Assembly (NCBI GenBank): GCA_944384905.1
Contig: CALWVE010000013.1
Location: 1 to 60,052, forward strand
Direction: 5' to 3'
Length of the DNA stretch: 60,052 nt
Source: an uncultured Clostridia bacterium
GTDB lineage: Bacteria; Bacillota; Clostridia; Oscillospirales; Acutalibacteraceae
Each line of letters opens with the position of its first letter. Position 1 is the first letter of the stretch. The position numbers were made by a program, and so were the translations under genes. The notes beneath the pieces were generated by a model. It was not told the DNA's origin. It worked only from the letters and a program-made list of their open reading frames with translations, and ran no database searches. Of this stretch, positions 49,378-57,543 are shown piece after piece.

Positions 49378-51015
49378 TCACCTCTTTAGCAAGTATTCCC
49401 CAGAACTGTTTTTCATAACAATCTGTTTTTGCTCAAGATTTCGCAGCGCATCCATCAGTTCAAATTTTTTCTTGCTAATGGACATAATCATTTGTACAGA
49501 AACAGGTTTTGGAGCAGATTTCATCAACAATTTGATGATCTCTTCTTCATTGGAATTTGACAGCGTAGACTTTATTTCTTTAGGAATAACGGTTCGTTTT
49601 ACTTTTGTTTGGGGTTTGCTGTTATTCTCTGCGCTTCTTTTAATAACTTCTTTCACTAACTCCACTGCGCTTTCCTCAGCAGGGTCGTTGGTGCCGAGCT
49701 CGCCACGGAAGGCACGGGCGAGGATGGATTTTTTTATGAGGTCGATTTGCTCCAGCACTGCTTCGGCAGCTTCTTTGGCCTGTTGTTCTTTGGCGAGGAA
49801 GTCGTCAAGGATGCGGACGATTTCGGTTTGCTCGTTTAGTTTAGGTATCGGGAATTCCACCAACTTCATATTTTTCTGAGAAACATTCCGCATACCATCT
49901 TGATTGCCAGAAGCCAGCTGTTCAATCTGATTCCGGTACAAATTTGATCTTGTAAAATGCAAAACATAATCAGGTATAACGCGTTTGTCAAACTTGAAAC
50001 GCAAAATCTTATCAGATAGCATTAAGCGCCTTGAAATAGACTTTACAATGACACAATTTCCAACCAATTGTAGCGTATTAGCGCGACTAAAAAGAAAATC
50101 TCCTTCATGGATTTGAACATTTTTATTCCACTGTTCTTCAACCGTGCAAGTCTTACTTTCTACTTCATTGAATTCTCCCCAAGTAACGGCACTGACTTTT
50201 ACAACACCAAATTCATTAGCTTGAGGTGGTCGTCCCTCTGCGTTCCAATTCTTTCCGGCTTCTACAGATATAATAAAGTTGCCCCACTGAAGATTTTCCC
50301 AACTCTCCATCCCCACGCCGTGTTCTTTTCTCCACTGGGCGGTAAGTTCGCCGGTAAAGGCTTTATGGAGGATGGCGGCTTTGCGGGTTTCAAAGCTGTC
50401 CAGTGCGTCTTGTACCTTTTGCTTTGCCTCGTCCAGTTTGGCAAATAGGCTTTCAATGCGGTCAACAATGCGCTGTTGTTCAGGAAGCGGCGGGAGAGGG
50501 AGTGGATAGGTTTTCACATATTTGGGCTGTGCTCTCATTAAAGATCCACCCACACCAGAGACATTTGATAACATGTATTCTCTAAAATAAGGCGTTCTAA
50601 AGCAGTGCATAAGATAATCAGAATGAATTTTGGAATTTCTAATGATTATCCATTCTGAAGAAGCCAGCAAAGCGTTTTCCGTATATTGTGAAACTTTCCA
50701 TACACGGTTAATCCGAGGATTGATTTTACATAGTAGTACATCGCCTTTTTCAACTCTTTGCTTTGTAGATCCAATTTCACTGCCCATTGCAATTTCGGGA
50801 TAATCATCCGCACTGCTTGGCACGCTATAAAGTTCAAAAAAATCATTAGGATGTTTTGACGGATCTATACTTGATGATTGATATTGATTTATTGAATCTA
50901 GTGTTACCCAACACCAATTCTCCGGAACTTTATAGGGCTGTTCCCAGTCCGGTACCAATGCCGCCTGCAAGCGTTCTTCGGGCGTCAGGGCTTCTTTTTT
51001 CTTTCCTCTTGCCAT
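49378..51015 (-). CDS. hsdS: Type I restriction-modification specificity subunit HsdS
   Basis: This is a 545-residue DNA-recognition subunit. There are two target-recognition domains: about 20-175 ending P-L-P-L-P-P-L-P-E-Q-Q-R-I-V, and about 240-410 ending F-P-I-P-K-L-N-E-Q-T-E-I-V. The first is followed by a long conserved helix F-A-K-L-D-E-A-K-Q-K-V. An unusual C-terminal addition of ~75 residues looks like a winged helix (I-M-S-I-S-K-K-K-F-E-L-M-D-A-L-R). It sets the sequence that HsdM methylates and HsdR restricts. The start overlaps the hsdM stop (TGATG). Confidence 0.92.
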   Translation of the reverse strand: MARGKKKEALTPEERLQAALVPDWEQPYKVPENWCWVTLDSINQYQSSSIDPSKHPNDFFELYSVPSSADDYPEIAMGSEIGSTKQRVEKGDVLLCKINPRINRVWKVSQYTENALLASSEWIIIRNSKIHSDYLMHCFRTPYFREYMLSNVSGVGGSLMRAQPKYVKTYPLPLPPLPEQQRIVDRIESLFAKLDEAKQKVQDALDSFETRKAAILHKAFTGELTAQWRKEHGVGMESWENLQWGNFIISVEAGKNWNAEGRPPQANEFGVVKVSAVTWGEFNEVESKTCTVEEQWNKNVQIHEGDFLFSRANTLQLVGNCVIVKSISRRLMLSDKILRFKFDKRVIPDYVLHFTRSNLYRNQIEQLASGNQDGMRNVSQKNMKLVEFPIPKLNEQTEIVRILDDFLAKEQQAKEAAEAVLEQIDLIKKSILARAFRGELGTNDPAEESAVELVKEVIKRSAENNSKPQTKVKRTVIPKEIKSTLSNSNEEEIIKLLMKSAPKPVSVQMIMSISKKKFELMDALRNLEQKQIVMKNSSGEYLLKR

Positions 51016-52538
51016 CAGTCCTGCACCTCCAGCGCCCGCAGTTCTTTCACCACGCTCATCAACAGGTCAACCGCTTCTTCCAGATTGGCGGCGGCTTCCT
51101 CGGCACTGTCCGCCGGGTCGGGCAGATCATTATAATCCAAAACGGAATCGTCACGAATCAGCCCAAGGTCAAGTGTATCACCTTTTTCGGCAATTTGTTC
51201 TCTTGTAAATACGCTCCAGCGTTCGTCCTCCACAGCGTGGCGGTCTTCAGCGGTGTAGGCTTTTACAAAACCCTCAAAATGCTCTTTTTTCAGCGGCGTT
51301 GTCTTGCCGAAAGAGGGCATATTGGTACGCAGGTCATAGAACCAAACCTCTTTGGTGTTGTCCTTTTCGGTTTTGCCACGGGTGAAGAAAAGTACATTGG
51401 TTTTAACTCCCTGCGCATAAAAAATACCGGTGGGCAGGCGCAGAATGGTATGGAGATTACAAAAGTCCATCAGCTCTCGGCGCACGCTCGTTCCGTCGCC
51501 GTCGGCAAAGAGCACATTATCCGGCAAAACAACGGCACAGCGTGCGTTTCCGTCCGCTTTCAAGCTGCGGTAGATCACCTGCAAAAAGTTCAGCTGTTTG
51601 TTAGAGGTCTGGAACGAAACATCGTCACGGGAGGTGCGCTCGCCGCCTTTTTTCGTTCCGAAGGGCGGGTTGGTCAAGATTACATCAAAACCTTTGAGCC
51701 TTTTTGCGCTCGGAGACAGGGAGTCCTCGCAGAAAATATGCGCTGGAACATTATGAAGATAGGCGTTCATCAGAGCCAAGCGGTGTGCGTCGTGCACTAG
51801 TTCAACGCCATAGAATGAGTCCTGAAAAGCCGCTGTTTCCTGATCGGAAAGGGCATAAAGATTTACACCGTCAACAGCGTGTTGATAGGCGGAAATCATA
51901 AAACCAAAAGTGCCGCAGGCGGGGTCAAAACATTTTTCGCCGAGTTTCGGGGAAATCAGATCGGTCATTACATCAATGAGTACACGGGGCGTGAAATACT
52001 GCCCTGCGCCGGACTTCTTCTCGTCGGCGTTCTTTTGCAGCAAGCCTTCGTAAAGGTCACCGAGGCCTTCCTGCTTTGCCTCAAACCAGTCCAGCTTGTT
52101 GATCTCAGAGATGATCTTCTGCAAGTTTTTCGGTTCTTCAATGCTGGAAACCGCTTTTGCATAGATATCGCTGATTTTGGGAATACCGGTGCTGCCCAGT
52201 TCAGAAAGCAGTTTCATATAGTAGTTTTTCAGCTCAATGCCTTCCAAAGTGGTGAGGTATTCCCAAGAGTAGTTGTAAAGCAGAGGCTTTCTGGATTCCT
52301 TTTCTTCTTCGGTCAGCTGTTCAACCGCTTTACCTTTTTTGCGGGCATACTGCTCCAAAGATTTTTGGTATGCTTTCAGAACATCGGCTTTCAAAGTGTT
52401 TTCTTCGCCGGTTTCATCCAGCATTTTGAGAAAAAGAATATAGGTGAGCTCTGTAACATACTGATGATAGGTGATACCGTCATCACGCAGAACATTGCAG
52501 AGATTCCATAGTTTCTGAACAATATCGATGGTACTCAT
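51015..52538 (-). CDS. hsdM: Type I restriction-modification methyltransferase subunit HsdM
   Basis: This is a 507-residue N6-adenine DNA methyltransferase. The N-terminal ~130 residues are the helical HsdM domain. The catalytic domain has G-Q-Y-F-T-P-R-V-L-I-D near 170, the SAM motif D-P-A-C-G-T-F-G-F near 205 and the catalytic motif NPPFGTKKGG near 290. All are intact. It modifies host DNA as an M2S complex and joins HsdR for restriction. It shares one base with the hsdR stop (TAATG) and overlaps hsdS, so the R, M and S subunits are tightly coupled. Confidence 0.95.
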   Translation of the reverse strand: MSTIDIVQKLWNLCNVLRDDGITYHQYVTELTYILFLKMLDETGEENTLKADVLKAYQKSLEQYARKKGKAVEQLTEEEKESRKPLLYNYSWEYLTTLEGIELKNYYMKLLSELGSTGIPKISDIYAKAVSSIEEPKNLQKIISEINKLDWFEAKQEGLGDLYEGLLQKNADEKKSGAGQYFTPRVLIDVMTDLISPKLGEKCFDPACGTFGFMISAYQHAVDGVNLYALSDQETAAFQDSFYGVELVHDAHRLALMNAYLHNVPAHIFCEDSLSPSAKRLKGFDVILTNPPFGTKKGGERTSRDDVSFQTSNKQLNFLQVIYRSLKADGNARCAVVLPDNVLFADGDGTSVRRELMDFCNLHTILRLPTGIFYAQGVKTNVLFFTRGKTEKDNTKEVWFYDLRTNMPSFGKTTPLKKEHFEGFVKAYTAEDRHAVEDERWSVFTREQIAEKGDTLDLGLIRDDSVLDYNDLPDPADSAEEAAANLEEAVDLLMSVVKELRALEVQD

Positions 52539-55500
52539 TATGCGGCTCCTTCATAAATATAAGTGTTGATTTCCCGGATAATTTCGATGAGATTTCCACC
52601 GAATTTCTTGTTGAAGCGGGCAAAGCCGCCCTCCATCTTAAATACCGGGGCTTCAAAGGTTTCCGTATTCAAAATACTTTCGTGCAGCATATAGGTTTTG
52701 ATTTTTTCCAAAAGGTCAAGCTGCATTTTGTTGAAACGATGTGCGGCAGTCAGCTTGGCAAAAGCAGCCGCAACACGTTCATCGTGGTTAAACAGCGGCG
52801 TTTTCAGCACAGCCTTGCGAACGTGAGCGATAATATCCGCCACGATATGTGCGTTTGTAACGGCGCTGGTGGCTTCGTTCAGGCTGGTTTCCGTGAAATT
52901 CTCTTTATCCAAAGCGAGTTTCAGCTCTTTGAGCTGTGCTCTGGTCATATCACTTGGTTTGGTACAGGCGATTCGGATGGCTTCAATCTTGTCTTTGTTT
53001 TCGTTGACATATTTCGCAAAAGCATCCAGATAATCTTCCGGTTTTTCCGTGTTGCCGTATCCACGGGTCGTTTCTTTCAGGGTATCTTCCTTTTCAGAAT
53101 AGAAGTAACCTTTTTTCTTGCCTTTGAGCGAATCCACCCACAGCAAAAAGTCTTTATCTTTTTTACAGGTCTCGATAAACCCATCTTGTGTGCAGGATTT
53201 CAGCTTGTGCACATAGGTTTTCAGGTCGATGCCGTCCAATCGCTCGGAAATATCGTATTTTTGCTCCGGTGTAAGATCATTGCTTTTGCGCTGAAGCCTT
53301 GCAAGAATGCGGTCTTTAACTTGTTGCTTATTTTCTCCGCTGTTGCGGAAAAGATCTTCCATCAGCTCCGACATGGTTTTACTTACGGAAACAGATTTCA
53401 TTCCGGAAGTGGAGTCTAAATCCTCATATACCCGCACGGCGTCGAAAATATTGAAATGCGTTTTGCCAATTTCAGGACACAGACGGGTGGCACGGCCAAG
53501 CATCTGTTCGAAAAGAATGCGGCTGTTAATTTTACGCATGAAAACGAGGTTGCAGATAGCTGGAACGTCAATACCGGTTGTCAGCAAATCAACCGTAACA
53601 GCAATATTCGGATACTGATTGTTTTTAAACTGTTTGATTACCTGTAAAATCTTCTTTTTGTTTCCGCCGGCAGTTTTGCCGGTGATTTTCATAATCGCAT
53701 CGTTGGAAATACCGTAGGGCTTATAAATATCACGAAGAGTATCGACAATGCAATCGGCATGGTTATCATTGACAGCAAAAATCAGTGTTTTTTCTCCGCT
53801 TTCGGGATTTATGTAATTGGATATTTCCTCTAAAACCTTACGGGTATGGTCAGGGAGGACGATTTTTTTGTTAAATTCCGAAACGTCAAAGTCCAGCTCG
53901 TCTTGCAATTCAGAGCCGTTAATCAGCTCATTTGTATTGGGATCATACTGAGCAAGCTTTTCCCCCTTTTTGAATTTCGCTTTGTTTTCAATAAAATCTG
54001 TATTGATAATATAAGGCGGGTCGTGATCGACAAGCCAGCCGTCAATCACGGCTTCCCGGTAGCTGTATGTAAAAATCGGTTCGCCGAAAATTTCGGTGGT
54101 GTGCAGGGCAGGGGTAGCGGTTAAAGCCACTTTCACCGCATCAAAATACTCAATGACCTGCTTGTATTTGCTCATATAATCATCTTGATTATCGTAGAGA
54201 ATTTCTTCTTCCGTCATTTCTCTGTCGAGGATATATCCTCTGTGTGCCTCATCTACGATAATCAAATCAAAAGCGCCGGGCATTAAATCAGGCGTTTCAG
54301 AAAGGACAGTGCGCCTTAATAATCCCTGTACGGTTGAAACGCTGACTTTGGTTTCCAAATTGATTTCATTGTCATCAATGTCTTTAATTTCATAAATTTC
54401 ATTCAAAGTCATTAAATCTTTCAGTTTGACATCCTTGAAGGTATCCATTGCCTGTTCTCCAAGAGATACACGATCAACAAGGAACAGAATTCTCTTGAAG
54501 CGTTTGGATTCCAGCATTTTGTAAATCAAGCCAAGCACGGTACGAGTTTTACCGGTACCGGTTGCCATTGCAAGCAAAGCGGTGCGTTTTCCACTGACAA
54601 TCGCTTCGGTTGTTTTGTTAATCGCTTTGATCTGATAATCACGCAGATTCAGACCGGTGGGATCCTCCATAAATGAATCGTTATAAATTGCCAGGTTTTC
54701 ATTTGCCTGATCAATATCCTGACTTAATTTTTCTTCCAAATCGCTGGGACTGAACCAATTTCGGATTGGGTAGGACTGATTAGACGACTTTCGTGCGTCT
54801 AAAAACCATATGCCTGATTTAGTCCTGAGTTGTTCCAAAAAGGCTCTGCCGTTTGAGGCAAACAGGAAGGGCACCTGATAATCGCCCCAAGAATTTATAA
54901 CATATTTTGAATGTTCTTCTTTGATGTGTTTTGCATAGTCTTTTACTTGCACATCAATGGTGGAAGCAACATCTTCCGAAGCCTTTTTAGCGTCCATTAA
55001 AGCAACGAGTTTTTCTCCAATGAAGAAGGCATAATCGGCATAACCGTTTTTGTAAAAAGCAGAGTTGGTAGGCCATTCGCTGATAACAATGTTTCTGCCT
55101 TTAACAGGACGAGTGCCTTTGCTGTAACGTAGATTGGTGGTGTCTGCTTCCCAGCCTGCTTTACGAAGCTGTTCGTCTATCAAACAGCGTGTCTGCGCTT
55201 CGTTCCACTGCATCATAGAAGAAACCGTCTCGGCTCGTTTTGCACGTTCCTTCTGCGTTGTACCCGAAACCGCTGTTGTTACCTGTGCAAGCCTTTTTGA
55301 CAGCTCGGCAATCTTTTTTTCCTGATCTTCTATGACTGATTTTAGGTCTGCCTGATGCACCTCTTCGGGCATAACAAAATCTTCGGCAATATATCCCCAG
55401 TCACCGTATGTCTCCATAAACCAAACTGCTAAGTTGTATGTCATGGAAAGAAGCGTTTTTGCTTCGTCTACGGAATCTGTTCCAGTATGTACTGCCAAAT

Positions 55501-55774
55501 TGCGGGTTTTGCGAAGTATATAGAGCGTATTATCAATTTCGTGAGGAAGGAGACCGGCGCGTTTCAGCAAACGAATACGGTTAGCGTGTGTATTATCTGT
55601 TTTTGGCTCATCCATATGCTCAAATATCAATATCTCCTGAATAAGGCGCTCTGCAAACATTCCAAGTTTATAGAGACACGCATTGGGATCAGAATATAGA
55701 TAGTTCTCTGCATTAGCGCCTAATTGTGCCAGCACAGGCCAATACCTATTTAGAAATTCAAAGTTGGATTTCAT
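52538..55774 (-). CDS. hsdR: Type I restriction endonuclease subunit HsdR with DUF4145-like N terminus
   Basis: This is a 1078-residue motor and nuclease subunit. The first ~140 residues form a DUF4145/HEPN-like helical domain (E-R-L-I-Q-E-I-L-I-F, T-R-N-L-A-V-H-T). The nuclease domain has V-A-L-M-D-A-K-K-A (PD-ExK type). The SF2 helicase follows with Walker A A-T-G-T-G-K-T-R, Walker B V-D-E-A-H-R-G, and D-V-P-A-I-C-N-L-V-F and Q-M-L-G-R-A-T-R-L. The EcoEI-like C-terminal part ends the protein. The ATG at 55774 is preferred, as a TTG three codons earlier touches AGGAGGA. It begins 15 bases after the GIY-YIG gene. Confidence 0.94.
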   Translation of the reverse strand: MKSNFEFLNRYWPVLAQLGANAENYLYSDPNACLYKLGMFAERLIQEILIFEHMDEPKTDNTHANRIRLLKRAGLLPHEIDNTLYILRKTRNLAVHTGTDSVDEAKTLLSMTYNLAVWFMETYGDWGYIAEDFVMPEEVHQADLKSVIEDQEKKIAELSKRLAQVTTAVSGTTQKERAKRAETVSSMMQWNEAQTRCLIDEQLRKAGWEADTTNLRYSKGTRPVKGRNIVISEWPTNSAFYKNGYADYAFFIGEKLVALMDAKKASEDVASTIDVQVKDYAKHIKEEHSKYVINSWGDYQVPFLFASNGRAFLEQLRTKSGIWFLDARKSSNQSYPIRNWFSPSDLEEKLSQDIDQANENLAIYNDSFMEDPTGLNLRDYQIKAINKTTEAIVSGKRTALLAMATGTGKTRTVLGLIYKMLESKRFKRILFLVDRVSLGEQAMDTFKDVKLKDLMTLNEIYEIKDIDDNEINLETKVSVSTVQGLLRRTVLSETPDLMPGAFDLIIVDEAHRGYILDREMTEEEILYDNQDDYMSKYKQVIEYFDAVKVALTATPALHTTEIFGEPIFTYSYREAVIDGWLVDHDPPYIINTDFIENKAKFKKGEKLAQYDPNTNELINGSELQDELDFDVSEFNKKIVLPDHTRKVLEEISNYINPESGEKTLIFAVNDNHADCIVDTLRDIYKPYGISNDAIMKITGKTAGGNKKKILQVIKQFKNNQYPNIAVTVDLLTTGIDVPAICNLVFMRKINSRILFEQMLGRATRLCPEIGKTHFNIFDAVRVYEDLDSTSGMKSVSVSKTMSELMEDLFRNSGENKQQVKDRILARLQRKSNDLTPEQKYDISERLDGIDLKTYVHKLKSCTQDGFIETCKKDKDFLLWVDSLKGKKKGYFYSEKEDTLKETTRGYGNTEKPEDYLDAFAKYVNENKDKIEAIRIACTKPSDMTRAQLKELKLALDKENFTETSLNEATSAVTNAHIVADIIAHVRKAVLKTPLFNHDERVAAAFAKLTAAHRFNKMQLDLLEKIKTYMLHESILNTETFEAPVFKMEGGFARFNKKFGGNLIEIIREINTYIYEGAA

Positions 55775-55788
55775 AAAGCCCAATCCTC

Positions 55789-56619
55789 CTATTTCCTATA
55801 CAGCTCATCCAAAGTTTTACCGTCCTTATTTTTCCACTCCACCCAGCCATTTGTGGAACCCCCGAGAACAAAATCACTGGCTCCGCTGGGCGTTTTAAAA
55901 TCTAGTGTCACTTTTAAAATATATTTACCGTCAACATTCACGATGGATTGTTGAGAGATAAGTTCTTCCCTTTGTCGATTATACTTTTGCAGATGTGCGG
56001 GTTTATCAATATTGATTTGCGAACCTTCCAGTACATCAAATTTTTCACTGTCATATATCCCGAAAGCTGTAATGCCATTACGTGTCGTATGTAATATATC
56101 TGCTTCATTTAATGTGATTTTTGCGTCATTCATCTTGTAGCCTTGTGTTGCCATAATAAACTGGATTTCCTCGTAGATTTCCTCCACTGCCGCAAGGTCA
56201 TACTCATCAATCTCATATTTCGGCACGATATTGTTCTCAACCTTATACCGTTTGGATTTCTGCGCTTTTATGATTGCAAATTTTTCAAGGCCACTGATCA
56301 TATCCAGCGTAAAAGTTTTACTTTCAGCAAGAAACATAATCGCTTTATTCCAAAAATCTTTAGAACGGTTATGATCGTCCAGCCGAGCAATGCCGTTGCG
56401 GGTTTGCCCAATATAAAGCTGCACAATTTTATTTCCGTCATCTTCATTGATCAGATAGTATATTCCCGGACGGTTGATGCCAGAAATATTTTTTGCTTCT
56501 GAAAGTAACGGCCTTGGAATGACATAGGTCGTCATGGTAGAAAGATTTCGTCTCATGGAACGAATGCCATCCGGCTGTCCATTATGATAGATCACTTCAA
56601 GTTTTTTACTGATCGCCAT
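55789..56619 (-). CDS. GIY-YIG nuclease with DUF4357
   Basis: This is a 276-residue protein. A GIY-YIG nuclease domain at ~45-130 contains G-I-Y-Y-L-I-N and L-Y-I-G-Q-T-R-N-G-I-A-R-L with the conserved Arg. The C-terminal DUF4357 (G-A-S-D-F-V-L-G-G-S-T-N-G-W-V-E-W) is a small module usually attached to restriction-linked nucleases. GGGGA precedes the ATG at 56619; the Met two codons earlier overlaps it. It heads the hsdRMS run with a 14-base gap, so it likely belongs to the same defence operon. Whether it cuts DNA is inferred. Confidence 0.87.
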   Translation of the reverse strand: MAISKKLEVIYHNGQPDGIRSMRRNLSTMTTYVIPRPLLSEAKNISGINRPGIYYLINEDDGNKIVQLYIGQTRNGIARLDDHNRSKDFWNKAIMFLAESKTFTLDMISGLEKFAIIKAQKSKRYKVENNIVPKYEIDEYDLAAVEEIYEEIQFIMATQGYKMNDAKITLNEADILHTTRNGITAFGIYDSEKFDVLEGSQINIDKPAHLQKYNRQREELISQQSIVNVDGKYILKVTLDFKTPSGASDFVLGGSTNGWVEWKNKDGKTLDELYRK

Positions 56620-56698
56620 AGTCATTCCCCAATCTTTTCTGTAATTTCTCTACATCTCCACATGTTAATCTTATGATTACTGGTTCTTATTCCTCGTT

Positions 56699-56757
56699 TT
56701 ATAAAAGCCCGTAAGTCCGATAATAAGACAACATCGAAGGTATATCGGAAAGCTTTC
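56699..56757 (-). pseudogene. 3'-end remnant of a second copy of the 72-residue gene
   Basis: On the - strand, the frame ending at 56699 reads M-L-S-Y-Y-R-T-Y-G-L-L and then stops. The intact gene at 58810-59028 reads M-L-S-Y-Y-Q-A-Y-G-L-L near its end, with most of the bases identical. Only the last ~18 codons are recognisable. It sits between the GIY-YIG and radical-SAM genes, and shows that this spot once carried, or was formed by recombination with, the same small gene. Confidence 0.7.
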
Positions 56758-56769
56758 TTAGTATAGATT

Positions 56770-57543
56770 CTATCGTGTTATAGTCCCTTTTTTGATGTGA
56801 TAGCTGATGCCATGTTCATTACAGAATGAAATTACTTCTTTCGCTTTCGTATTAAAAAACGGTCTGTTCTCCGTATATGCTGTGACTTCTTTGCTATAGT
56901 TCATTCGACCAAAAATGATGCGATCAACAAAACTAACCTCTTTTAAAAGTGCCTGCAAATCTTGTCTAACAATATTAGGGGTCGGAAATGGCTCAATGCT
57001 TACCCAGGTCTTACACCCAGCGTTGTGCAAATTTCTTAATGCAGCCAGCCGTTTTTTCCAAGGAGCAGAACCTGGCTCCATACGCTTTCTAAAAGCTTCA
57101 TTAGTGGATATTAATGTAATACCATATTCGTTGTCTTTTGATAATTGAGCAAGTTCTATTGGAAGAATTCCTTTTGTCAAAACAGAACACTTTACTCCAG
57201 CATCATTTATTTTTCTAATAGCTGCGAAACTCATATCTTGTATCTCTTTGTACTGATACATGAAGGGATCTGTTGTAAAACAAAGATGTAACATTTGAAT
57301 CCTGTCTTTAAGTTTCGGAAGTTCTTCATCTAGCAACTCCAGTGTGTTTTCCACAAGTGCCGGTTCACACCAGTCTTTGTATGATGTTACATCACCAAAC
57401 CGTTTCTTTTGAAGATAGGCATAACAAGGGTAAAGGCATCCGTGAGAGCAGCCGAGAACATGATTCATCGTATAATCTCCATACTCAACCTCTGTTTTAT
57501 AAATCATAGTCTTTCGACGGATAAACTTTTTAACTTTTTTCAC
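56770..57543 (-). CDS. Three-Cys-motif radical-SAM-like protein (DUF5131/Gp37 group)
   Basis: This is a 257-residue protein with the three-cysteine motif G-C-S-H-G-C-L-Y-P-C-Y-A-Y (residues ~34-43), the hallmark of a radical-SAM-like family that occurs next to TcmP proteins. H-L-C-F-T-T-D-P-F-M-Y-Q, V-L-T-K-G and V-S-I-E-P-F-P-T-P follow, as in SplB-like and Gp37/Gp68 phage proteins. The GTG at 57543 overlaps the TcmP stop (GTGA) with GAGGTG nearby; an in-frame GTG three codons earlier and an ATG at 57507 are alternatives. The pair is obligatorily linked in many genomes. The reaction is unknown. Confidence 0.82.
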   Translation of the reverse strand: MKKVKKFIRRKTMIYKTEVEYGDYTMNHVLGCSHGCLYPCYAYLQKKRFGDVTSYKDWCEPALVENTLELLDEELPKLKDRIQMLHLCFTTDPFMYQYKEIQDMSFAAIRKINDAGVKCSVLTKGILPIELAQLSKDNEYGITLISTNEAFRKRMEPGSAPWKKRLAALRNLHNAGCKTWVSIEPFPTPNIVRQDLQALLKEVSFVDRIIFGRMNYSKEVTAYTENRPFFNTKAKEVISFCNEHGISYHIKKGTITR

